Assembly (NCBI GenBank): GCA_937941555.1
Contig: CALDHJ010000376.1
Coordinates: 1 to 13,055 of the forward strand
DNA length: 13,055 nt
Origin: an uncultured Granulosicoccaceae bacterium
GTDB lineage: Bacteria; Pseudomonadota; Gammaproteobacteria; CALCKW01
Reading direction: 5' to 3'
Shown: positions 7,439-13,055 of the stretch, one piece after another
Position numbering within the stretch: the stretch's first letter is position 1
Layout: every line of letters starts with the position of its first letter
Translations under genes and position numbers: made by a program
The notes under the pieces: model-generated
The model's input: the letters and a program-made list of their open reading frames with translations, nothing else
The model's database searches: none
Told to the model about the DNA's origin: nothing

Positions 7439-8416
7439 TCAGTCGGGCGCTGCAGCGTTGGGCGCCACCGCGTCGGCGGGCAGCTCATCCGGCGGCGCAA
7501 AGCCCTTGATGGCCTCGACGATGCGATCAAAGCTCGCGCGCGCGCGGTCGGCGCGGTGGCGCGCACGCAGGTAGCCGTGCACCAGACCGTCCTCGTTGAC
7601 GTACCGCGCCTCCCCACCCGCCGCCACCAGCCGCTCGCAATAGTGGCGCGCGTCGTCGCGCAGCGGATCGCAGTCTGCGCTGAAGGCGACCGTCGGTGGC
7701 AGGTTACTGAAATCGGCCGCCGACAGCGGCGCAAAGGTCGGGTCGAGGCTGAGGTCGCGGCCGGCGCTGTTCACCTGGTGGTAATAAAGCACATCATCGC
7801 GTGTCAGCATCGGTGCGTCACTGTGCTCGAGGTAGGAGCCAACCGAAGTGTCACCGCCAAGCCCCGGGTAGATCAACACCTGACCCAGCGGCCGCTGAGC
7901 GCCGCGCAGGACATTGGCGAGGGCCGCGCACAGATGGCCACCGGCGCTGTCACCCGCCAAAATCACCCGCCCATCGACGTGGTCCCAGATCCAGCGGTAG
8001 GCCGCGAGCACATCGGCGAAAGCCGCCGGGTGCGGGTGCTCGGGGCAGAGCCGGTAGTCCACCCCTACAACCGCAAGCCCGGTACGCTCGGCGAGTTCGC
8101 TGCACACATCGTCATGGCTCTCGAGATTCCCCACCACAAAGCCGCCGCCGTGCAGGTAGAGCACGGCCGCCGGTGCGAAGACCGTGCTGCGGTAGACCCG
8201 CACCGGCACACTGAGCCCGTCGCGCTCGGCGTTGACGTCGCTTGAGATCACCTCATCCGATCGCGGTTGCTTGAAGGCCGCGCACATCGCGTCGTAGACC
8301 CGGCGTTGGCCCGCCGCGTCGAGGTCGGTGGTGTCGGGTGGATAGTGGGATTCGGTCTCGCGGATGAACTGCCAGGTCTGGTCGTCGATCAGCGCGGTGT
8401 AGTCGGGTGTGTTCAT
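7439..8416 (-). CDS. Alpha/beta-hydrolase, HSL-type (family IV) esterase
   Basis: The product is 325 residues with the hormone-sensitive-lipase family marks. The oxyanion-hole motif HGGGF is at residues 89-93, the nucleophile elbow GDSAGG has Ser157, the acid residue is Asp250 in DCDPLRDD, and the base is His280 in GLVHGY. YRLCPEHPHPAA, usual after the oxyanion loop, is also present. The protein should hydrolyse short-chain acyl esters in the cytoplasm; no signal peptide is seen. ATG at 8416 (MNTPDYTALID) is chosen over an upstream in-frame ATG at 8524, whose extra 36 residues are basic, unlike the family, and would run over the divergent ogt start. The C-terminal 20 residues are an Ala/Pro/Asp-rich tail. 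It converges on the HAD gene with 58 bp between the stops. Confidence 0.93.
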   Translation of the reverse strand: MNTPDYTALIDDQTWQFIRETESHYPPDTTDLDAAGQRRVYDAMCAAFKQPRSDEVISSDVNAERDGLSVPVRVYRSTVFAPAAVLYLHGGGFVVGNLESHDDVCSELAERTGLAVVGVDYRLCPEHPHPAAFADVLAAYRWIWDHVDGRVILAGDSAGGHLCAALANVLRGAQRPLGQVLIYPGLGGDTSVGSYLEHSDAPMLTRDDVLYYHQVNSAGRDLSLDPTFAPLSAADFSNLPPTVAFSADCDPLRDDARHYCERLVAAGGEARYVNEDGLVHGYLRARHRADRARASFDRIVEAIKGFAPPDELPADAVAPNAAAPD

Positions 8417-8522
8417 GCCGAAATTGTCCCGCTTTGCACCCGCCGACACAACCGCGCCAGCCCTGCATCGAGTCGGCCCGCGTGCGATACACTGGCCCCA
8501 CTTCAGACGGCGTGTTCTGCTC
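8417..8522. promoter_or_regulatory. Divergent intergenic region (esterase / ogt)
   Basis: These 106 bp should hold promoters for both the esterase (-) and the ogt-led run (+). TACACT at 8488-8493, within GCGATACACTGG, is a possible -10 element for ogt, 29 bases before its ATG, but I see no good -35 partner. Nothing convincing was found on the minus strand. Confidence 0.3.
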
Positions 8523-9020
8523 ATGGCCTCTCCGCTTCGATTCAGCTACCACCACAGTCCGGTCGGGCCGCTCCTGGTGGCGGGCGATGCGCGTGCATTG
8601 CACTATCTGAACTTCCCCGGCGGCAGCCGGGCGATGGCGCCCCACGCCGACTGGCTGCGCGACGACGGCTTTTTCGGCGAAGTCCGCCGCCAGCTCGACG
8701 CTTATTTCGCCGGCGAGCTGACCCGCTTCACGCTCACCCTCGAACACACCGGCACAGCCTTCCAGAAGCAGGTCTGGCAGGCATTGCTCGAGATCCCTTA
8801 CGGGGAGACCACCAGTTACGGCGAGCTTGCCAAACGCATCGGCAAACCCACCGCGTCGCGTGCGGTCGGCGCCGCCAACGGTGCAAACCCACTGCCGATC
8901 ATCACGCCCTGCCACCGCGTGCTCGGCGCCGACAACTCACTCACCGGCTTCGGCGGCGGGGTCGAGACAAAGCGCTTCCTGCTCGCCCATGAGCAACGCG
9001 ACCTGCTCAGCGGCCTCTGA
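8523..9020 (+). CDS. ogt: Methylated-DNA--[protein]-cysteine S-methyltransferase
   Basis: The product is 165 residues, the size of Ogt-type proteins without an Ada regulatory domain. It removes methyl groups from O6-methylguanine and O4-methylthymine by moving them to its own cysteine, a one-time suicide repair reaction. The acceptor is Cys130 in PIITPCHRVLG, and the typical following segment TGFGGGVETKRFLLAHE is present. The helix-turn-helix that flips out the base is seen in IPYGETTSYGELAKRIGKPTASRAVGAANGANP, with the Arg finger. ATG at 8523 begins just before the family's N-terminal domain, whereas the frame open further upstream to 8409 overlaps the divergent esterase. It is the first gene of a same-strand run, with only 39 bp before the next start, so it is probably co-transcribed with the two amino-acid-enzyme-like genes that follow. 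Confidence 0.95.
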   Translation: MASPLRFSYHHSPVGPLLVAGDARALHYLNFPGGSRAMAPHADWLRDDGFFGEVRRQLDAYFAGELTRFTLTLEHTGTAFQKQVWQALLEIPYGETTSYGELAKRIGKPTASRAVGAANGANPLPIITPCHRVLGADNSLTGFGGGVETKRFLLAHEQRDLLSGL

Positions 9021-9059
9021 CGCCAGAATCCAACGCCGCCCTCACCCGGAGACACCGTG

Positions 9060-10073
9060 ATGTCAGAATCGTCCCCACCGGTCTACCTCGATTTCCTCAA
9101 TCGCTTCGACATCGAGTCGCTCGGCATCACCGATGACGAGATTCTGCAAGCGGTCGAAGGCGCCCTGATCTCACAGGGACGCGGTGAAACCGAGATCGAG
9201 CCACGTACCCACATTCGCCCGCGCACCGATGTCGAGGGCCACTTCAATGTACTGCGCGGCTGGATCGGCGGCGACATCGACTCTGCCGGGGTGAAGGTGG
9301 TTGGCGACTATGTGCCCAACTATCTGCAAGGGCGTCCCTCGGAATACGGCCTGCTGACGCTGTTCGATCCGCACATGGGTGCACCCAAGGCGATCATCGA
9401 TGCCACCGGCATCACCGAGATGCGCACTGGCGCCATTACCGCCCTCGGCGCCAAGCACCTCGGCCCGCGCAACCCGAAAGTGCTTGCCCACATCGGCGCG
9501 CGCGGCACCGCCTACTGGAACGTGCGCCTGCTTTGCCACCTGTTCGATTTCGATGAGGTGCGTGTGCATTCGCGGCGACCCGAGAGCCGGGACGCCTTCG
9601 CCGCCACGCTGCGGCGCGATCTCGGGCGCGAGATCATGGTCACGGACGACTGGCAGAACTGCCTCGAGGGTGCCGACATCCTGGTCGAGGCCTCGCGTTT
9701 ACCAAGCCCGCAGCCCTTGTTCAAAACCAGCTGGGTCAAACCCGGCGCACTGGTCGTACCTTACGGCACCATGTCGGCGGTCGAGCTGAGTTTGACCGAC
9801 ATCATGGACAAGGTGGTCATGGACGACTGGGGCCAGGCGCACGGTCTGTTCGGCTCGCTGCGCGCCCATGTCGACGCCGGCAAACTCAGCGCCGACACCC
9901 TGCACGCCGAACTCGGCCAGATCGCGGCCGGACTCAAGCCGGGCCGCGAGCGCGACGACGAAACCATCCTGTTCTGGCACCGCGGCCTCTCGCTCTCCGA
10001 CATCGCGCTCGGCCACGCCATGCTCGACAAGGCCAAGCGACTCGGCGTCGGCCAGCGCCTGCGCTTTTACTGA
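9060..10073 (+). CDS. Ornithine cyclodeaminase / mu-crystallin family protein (divergent active site)
   Basis: The product is 337 residues, the usual family length. Family members use NAD(P) to deaminate or reduce amino acids and imines: ornithine and lysine cyclodeaminases, alanine dehydrogenase, ketimine reductases. Family features seen are Lys79 (GVKVVGDY), Arg122 in ITEMRTGAITALGAKHL, the Rossmann strand HIGARGTA (145-151), and the end GRERDDETILFWHRGLSLSDIALG. Two things are unusual. The loop reads IGARGTA where the family usually has IGAG or IGTG followed by xQA. The segment after KPGA reads LVVPYGTMSAVEL, where ornithine cyclodeaminase has an Asp-containing VGGDxPGKxEL. By eye the catalytic Asp is therefore missing, so proline formation from ornithine is unlikely. 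ATG at 9060 has a GGAG site 8 bases upstream; an in-frame GTG directly before it is a weaker choice. The stop lies one base before the ATG of the lyase-like gene. Confidence 0.85.
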   Translation: MSESSPPVYLDFLNRFDIESLGITDDEILQAVEGALISQGRGETEIEPRTHIRPRTDVEGHFNVLRGWIGGDIDSAGVKVVGDYVPNYLQGRPSEYGLLTLFDPHMGAPKAIIDATGITEMRTGAITALGAKHLGPRNPKVLAHIGARGTAYWNVRLLCHLFDFDEVRVHSRRPESRDAFAATLRRDLGREIMVTDDWQNCLEGADILVEASRLPSPQPLFKTSWVKPGALVVPYGTMSAVELSLTDIMDKVVMDDWGQAHGLFGSLRAHVDAGKLSADTLHAELGQIAAGLKPGRERDDETILFWHRGLSLSDIALGHAMLDKAKRLGVGQRLRFY

Positions 10074-10074
10074 T

Positions 10075-11556
10075 ATGCATCTCGACGGCAGCCACATCGA
10101 TCTCGATGCCTTCTGCGACGCGGCGCGGACACCGCGGGCGCTCACCGTGGCAGACACCGTGCAGGCGCGGATCCGTGACACGCACGCGCGGGTCGCGACA
10201 CTTGCCGACGGCGCACCGGCCTACGGCTTGAACACCGGACTCGGCGCCAACCTCAATCACCGCCTCGACGCGGCTGAACGCAAAACCTACCAACGGCAAC
10301 TCCTGCGCGAACGCGCCGTCGCCTGTGGCGAACCGCTCGCGGAGAACCTCTGCCGCGGCGTGTTGCTCTCGCGCGTCATCACCGCCACCAGCGGCCACAG
10401 TGGCATCAGCCCCGCGCTGTTCGATTTTCTGTGTGAGGTGTACCGCCAGGGCCTCGCACCCGTGACCCCCGAATACGGCTCCATCGGCGCTGGCGACCTG
10501 ACCCAGAGCGCAACTGCTGGGCTTGCGCTTTGCGGCGAAGGCGAACTCTGGCTCGACAACACCCGGCACGACGCTGCAGCGCTCTTGTCGGCGCAAGGGC
10601 TGACCGCGCCTTCGTTACAAGCCCGGGACGGCATGGTGCTCGCGAGCCACTCGGGCGTGACCGTCAGCCTCACTGCGCACGCGCTAAACGGCGCGCGCAC
10701 CGCTCTCGACATGCTGCAACACGCCGCCCTGCTGGCCTACTTGGGTTTCGACGCCAACCGCACCATCTTCGCCGAAGCCACCAATGCCTTGCGACACGCA
10801 CCAGGCCAGGCCGAGACAGCCGCGTGGTTTCGCAGGGCACTCGACGGTGCGAGCCACCATCCGCGGCAAGTGCAAGAGGCGCTGTCGTTTCGCACGGTCG
10901 CGCCCGTGTTGGGCGCCGCGCGCGATGCGCTGGACCGCGCCACCGCGATCTGGACAGACGAACTCAACGCGTGTGCCGACAACCCGGTGCTACTCGACGA
11001 CGGGCAGATGTACTCCACACCCAACTTTCACAACGGCGCCCTCGCGCTGGCCCTGCAGACCCTGCGCATCGCGCTCACGGACGCCGCGACCGGGAGCGTG
11101 CAGCGCATGCAACGGATGATGGAGCCCGAGCGCTCGGGGTTGCCGCGCTACCTCGCCGATGACACCCAAGCCGGTGCAGGCCTGGTACCCACCCAGAAAA
11201 CCGCACTCGCCCTGCTCGCGGAAGTCAGGCAGCACGGAAGCGCAATCGAACACACAGCGCTCGCGGTCAGCGATGGGGTTGAGGACGTCGCGCCGCTGAC
11301 AGCCACGGCGGCCAGACAGCTGCAACGCCAACTCCACCCCCTGCGGCTCCTGGCCGGCCTCGAGTCGCGTGTGGCCTGCCGTGCGATAACGCTGCGCAAG
11401 CCTGAGACACTCGGCGCACTCGGGGCAGCACTTTTTCGGTCCTTGCCCGCCCCTCAGGCCGCCTTTGCTCGAGACATTCAGGCCGCCACCGACGGGCTGG
11501 ACCGGTTTTGCACTCACACCCGACAAGGCGACCGAGTCGCCACAACTTCGGATTAG
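10075..11556 (+). CDS. Aromatic amino acid ammonia-lyase family protein (HAL/PAL-like) without the MIO tripeptide
   Basis: The product is 493 residues, near the roughly 510 of HutH, with the whole fold recognisable. YGLNTGLGANLNHRL is at 50-64, the MIO region at 135-150, SFRTVAPVLGAARDALDRA at 271-289, CADNPVLL at 300-307, and NFHNGALALA at 317-326. Normal members form the MIO prosthetic group from Ala-Ser-Gly and remove ammonia from His, Phe or Tyr. Here residues 135-142 read GSIGAGDL: one residue is missing and no Ser is present, so MIO cannot form by the known route. By eye against P. putida HutH, Tyr53, Gln277, Arg283, Phe329 and Glu414 are kept (Tyr50, Gln267, Arg273, Phe318, Glu403). 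His83, Asn195 and Tyr280 are changed (to RER, SH and Leu270). A true ammonia-lyase is therefore doubtful. ATG at 10075 follows the previous stop by one base. It converges on the DUF2007 gene with six bases between the stops. Confidence 0.88.
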   Translation: MHLDGSHIDLDAFCDAARTPRALTVADTVQARIRDTHARVATLADGAPAYGLNTGLGANLNHRLDAAERKTYQRQLLRERAVACGEPLAENLCRGVLLSRVITATSGHSGISPALFDFLCEVYRQGLAPVTPEYGSIGAGDLTQSATAGLALCGEGELWLDNTRHDAAALLSAQGLTAPSLQARDGMVLASHSGVTVSLTAHALNGARTALDMLQHAALLAYLGFDANRTIFAEATNALRHAPGQAETAAWFRRALDGASHHPRQVQEALSFRTVAPVLGAARDALDRATAIWTDELNACADNPVLLDDGQMYSTPNFHNGALALALQTLRIALTDAATGSVQRMQRMMEPERSGLPRYLADDTQAGAGLVPTQKTALALLAEVRQHGSAIEHTALAVSDGVEDVAPLTATAARQLQRQLHPLRLLAGLESRVACRAITLRKPETLGALGAALFRSLPAPQAAFARDIQAATDGLDRFCTHTRQGDRVATTSD

Positions 11557-11562
11557 CAGCCT

Positions 11563-11907
11563 TCAAGACCAACTCACCACCGTGAGTGCCGCGAACGCCA
11601 CCGCCGCGAGGCACAACAGCAACAGACGCCAACCGGGCGCGCCGCCCGCCGGGGTGGGCTCACCGCTCTCATCGCCGGGGTCCCACTCGCTTGGGGTCGC
11701 GTTGTCATCGTAGCCCTCCACGATCACCCGTGCGCGCGTGGCATCCTCGGGCGCCACCCGTACCACGGCAAAATCGCTCGCTGGCAGTTCGCCGATCCCG
11801 CCTTGTAAAAAGCTCCCCGACGCCTGGGCATCGATGCCCTCGGCCTGCAACAGCCCGGCGACAATGTGGGCTTCCTGGGGATTGGCTGCTCGGTAGACAA
11901 TTTTCAT
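11563..11907 (-). CDS. DUF2007-domain protein with C-terminal membrane anchor
   Basis: The product is 114 residues. The first 65 match the DUF2007 pattern (MKIVYRAANPQEAHIVAGLLQAEGIDA ... ASDFAVVRVAPEDATRARVIVEGY), a small ferredoxin-like fold annotated as a putative signal-transducing or PII-like protein of unknown function. An acidic, Gly/Pro-rich linker (67-92) is followed by one membrane segment at about 94-112 (LLLLCLAAVAFAALTVVSW). The small domain probably faces the cytoplasm. The start lies 12 bases after the stop of the metallopeptidase gene, whose last codons supply a GGAG site about 15 bases upstream. The two are therefore probably co-transcribed and perhaps coupled in translation. 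Confidence 0.82.
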   Translation of the reverse strand: MKIVYRAANPQEAHIVAGLLQAEGIDAQASGSFLQGGIGELPASDFAVVRVAPEDATRARVIVEGYDDNATPSEWDPGDESGEPTPAGGAPGWRLLLLCLAAVAFAALTVVSWS

Positions 11908-11919
11908 CGCGGGCTGTTG

Positions 11920-12795
11920 TTACTCCGGGTGATCATCAATGGTGGCGCGGCGCACGGCAGTTTGCGCGCGGATGTGCGCTCGAACCGATCGCAGCGTCGG
12001 ATAGTCGTGAAAGAAATTGACCTTGTCTTCACGCTCGGTACGCGGTTCGGCAATGCGGTCCATGAACACGAAGTAGGCAAAGCTCTCGGCAAAATCCTCG
12101 ACCGGGTTGGTGGCCGCGTACTCGTTGACGAACGCATCCTCGTGATCGCGGTAGAACGCCTCGAGCGCCGCCGGGTTCGCCTCCGCGTCGCCGACCGTCT
12201 TACGGTGTTGCACAAACCGCTCGCCCGCCCAGAAGGTATCAAACCACCGCTGCAACCACGACGTCGATCGGGCACAGCCCTCATCGATTTCGAATTGCTT
12301 GCCACACTGTTCGGCAAAGGGGTCGACCTGGCTGTCGCCGAGGCCGATGATGTGGGCAAATTCATGCGTCAATGTGGTCACCCATTCACCGGCGTCGGCG
12401 TCCACGGCATCGACATAGTCCACCGCGAACAACCAACGCTTGCGGTCAGTGCCGAGCTGCGCGACGTAGGCAAGGAACTCATCCGCGCCATCGCTGAAGA
12501 CGTGAAACTCCGCCACCCGATCGTCGAGGATGTCGGGCGGCAGGAGCGCGCGCACGCGTCGCCAGGTCTCGCTGTCGACAGCCGTTTCGTCATCGCCTTC
12601 CACCAGGCTCAGCGTGTGGTCATCTGAATTGACGGCGTAGACCGAGATCGGGTCGAGCAGGTCGGGCGTCTCGGCGGTCGCACCCGTCGCGCAGGCCACC
12701 GACGAGGACGCCAGCCCCACGCCGATAACGACGCGAAACGCCCGGCACACATCCCTTGCGCAGAAACGCGTCCCTCTCTCACCTGCCCACGCCAT
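11920..12795 (-). CDS. Secreted or membrane-attached zinc metallopeptidase (HEFAH)
   Basis: The product is 291 residues. The N-terminus has a basic part, a hydrophobic stretch (VVIGVGLASSSVAC) and Cys35; SVAC is only a weak lipobox, so either a lipoprotein or an ordinary signal peptide is possible. The zinc motif HEFAH is at 144-148 within TLTHEFAHIIGLGD. A downstream segment NEYAATNPVEDFAESFAYFVF (225-244) should supply the third ligand, from Glu233 or Glu237. Between them EQCGKQFEIDEGCARSTSWL holds Cys164 and Cys174, probably a disulfide, which supports an extracytoplasmic location. I recognise the general gluzincin-like pattern but not a named family, so no substrate is given. ATG at 12795 has a GGA about 10 bases upstream. 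It lies between the sulfatase fragment (32 bp upstream) and the DUF2007 gene (12 bp downstream) on the same strand. Confidence 0.78.
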   Translation of the reverse strand: MAWAGERGTRFCARDVCRAFRVVIGVGLASSSVACATGATAETPDLLDPISVYAVNSDDHTLSLVEGDDETAVDSETWRRVRALLPPDILDDRVAEFHVFSDGADEFLAYVAQLGTDRKRWLFAVDYVDAVDADAGEWVTTLTHEFAHIIGLGDSQVDPFAEQCGKQFEIDEGCARSTSWLQRWFDTFWAGERFVQHRKTVGDAEANPAALEAFYRDHEDAFVNEYAATNPVEDFAESFAYFVFMDRIAEPRTEREDKVNFFHDYPTLRSVRAHIRAQTAVRRATIDDHPE

Positions 12796-12827
12796 CGTCT
12801 GTATTCCGCTCTGTCTCGGGTGTCAGT

Positions 12828-13055
12828 CTAACTGCCAACCGGTGTGTGATTGAACGGCGTCAAGGCGGCGAGCCCGGCCTCTCCTCCAAGCGACGCCAAC
12901 AGCGCGGCTTGCGAATCGAGCGCGAGGCGGTTGCATGCTTCGATGTCGACGATGCGGTTCAGCGCCGTCGAGAGCTCGGCGTGCTCGGGCACATCGAGCG
13001 TGGCGAGATCGCGCAGTTCATCGGGGTCGGTCTCAGTGTCAAAGAACTGATCCGG
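12828..13055 (-). CDS. Probable sulfatase, C-terminal fragment
   Basis: The minus strand is open from the window edge to a TAG at 12830-12828, giving 75 residues with no start in the window. The text begins PDQFFDTETDPDELRDLATL and ends with ALTPFNHTPVGS. The DPxE phrase after an (L/F)FD strand, then a helix like LNRIVDIEACNRLALDSQAALL, a GG turn and a short tail, is how many alkaline-phosphatase-fold sulfatases end. The catalytic formylglycine site (CxPxR) would lie about 400 residues upstream, outside the window, so activity and substrate cannot be judged. The gene is probably the first seen of a same-strand run with the metallopeptidase and DUF2007 genes. The call rests on the tail alone. 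Confidence 0.7.
   Translation of the reverse strand, partial: PDQFFDTETDPDELRDLATLDVPEHAELSTALNRIVDIEACNRLALDSQAALLASLGGEAGLAALTPFNHTPVGS

Noticed and set aside
10477..10500. Frameshift or pseudogene explanation for the missing MIO Ser
   Set aside because: The change is exactly one codon, and family motifs continue in the same frame on both sides up to a normal stop, so the gene is not broken.
12850..13050. + strand open frame near the right edge
   Set aside because: It is Ser/Ala-rich with no motif, and the opposite strand encodes a sulfatase-like tail.
1..13055. CRISPR arrays, tRNA/rRNA genes, insertion sequences, attachment sites
   Set aside because: No regularly spaced repeats, cloverleaf or rRNA segments, transposase or integrase motifs, or terminal inverted repeats were seen on either strand by reading.

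Overview
The window is about 13 kb of GC-rich, densely packed bacterial chromosome. It opens inside a long-form (class II) ketol-acid reductoisomerase close in sequence to the E. coli enzyme. It also holds an AsmA-like envelope protein, LytM-type and beta-barrel envelope proteins, a GlxA-type regulator and a DUF2007 protein. Together these suggest a Gammaproteobacterium, possibly marine because of the sulfatase fragment; this is inferred from gene content only. I saw no rRNA, tRNA, CRISPR array, insertion sequence, phage gene or origin.

Layout. (A) 2-640: the 3' part of ilvC (+), the only clear central-metabolism gene. (B) 684-3658: an envelope block. An AsmA-like protein (-) diverges from a LytM/M23 lipoprotein (+), which converges on a small predicted outer-membrane beta-barrel (-) across an 11-bp perfect hairpin. 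(C) 3911-5637: an isochorismatase-type cysteine hydrolase carrying a C-terminal YHS-like cysteine cluster. It overlaps by 4 nt a GlxA/AraC-type regulator. (D) 5618-6700: a glyoxalase-like plus double-cupin fusion (-), converging on and overlapping the regulator by 20 bp. (E) 6766-7380: a HAD phosphatase (+), converging on a family IV (HSL-type) esterase (-, 7439-8416). (F) 8523-11556: a tight + strand run of an O6-methylguanine-DNA methyltransferase (ogt), an ornithine-cyclodeaminase-family protein and a histidine/phenylalanine ammonia-lyase-family protein. (G) 11563-13055: a - strand run, read right to left, of the C-terminus of a probable sulfatase, a HEFAH zinc metallopeptidase and a membrane-anchored DUF2007 protein.

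The most unusual part is region F. The ammonia-lyase-like protein is a full-length intact ORF, but the Ala-Ser-Gly that forms the MIO cofactor is not there: the segment reads GSIGAGDL instead of GS(V/I)GASGDL. Several other residues known to matter in HutH also differ. Its partner, whose gene ends one base before the lyase gene starts, is an ornithine-cyclodeaminase-family protein with an altered dinucleotide-binding loop (IGARGTA). It has YGTMSAVEL where the family normally has an Asp-containing segment. Two neighbouring enzymes with intact folds and both altered active sites suggest either a pathway with new chemistry or a regulatory/binding pair. I offer this as the best candidate for an undescribed system; its substrate cannot be told from sequence alone. 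Region C, a hydrolase-YHS fusion coupled to a GlxA-type sensor, is a second candidate module, probably for an amide or small nitrogen compound.
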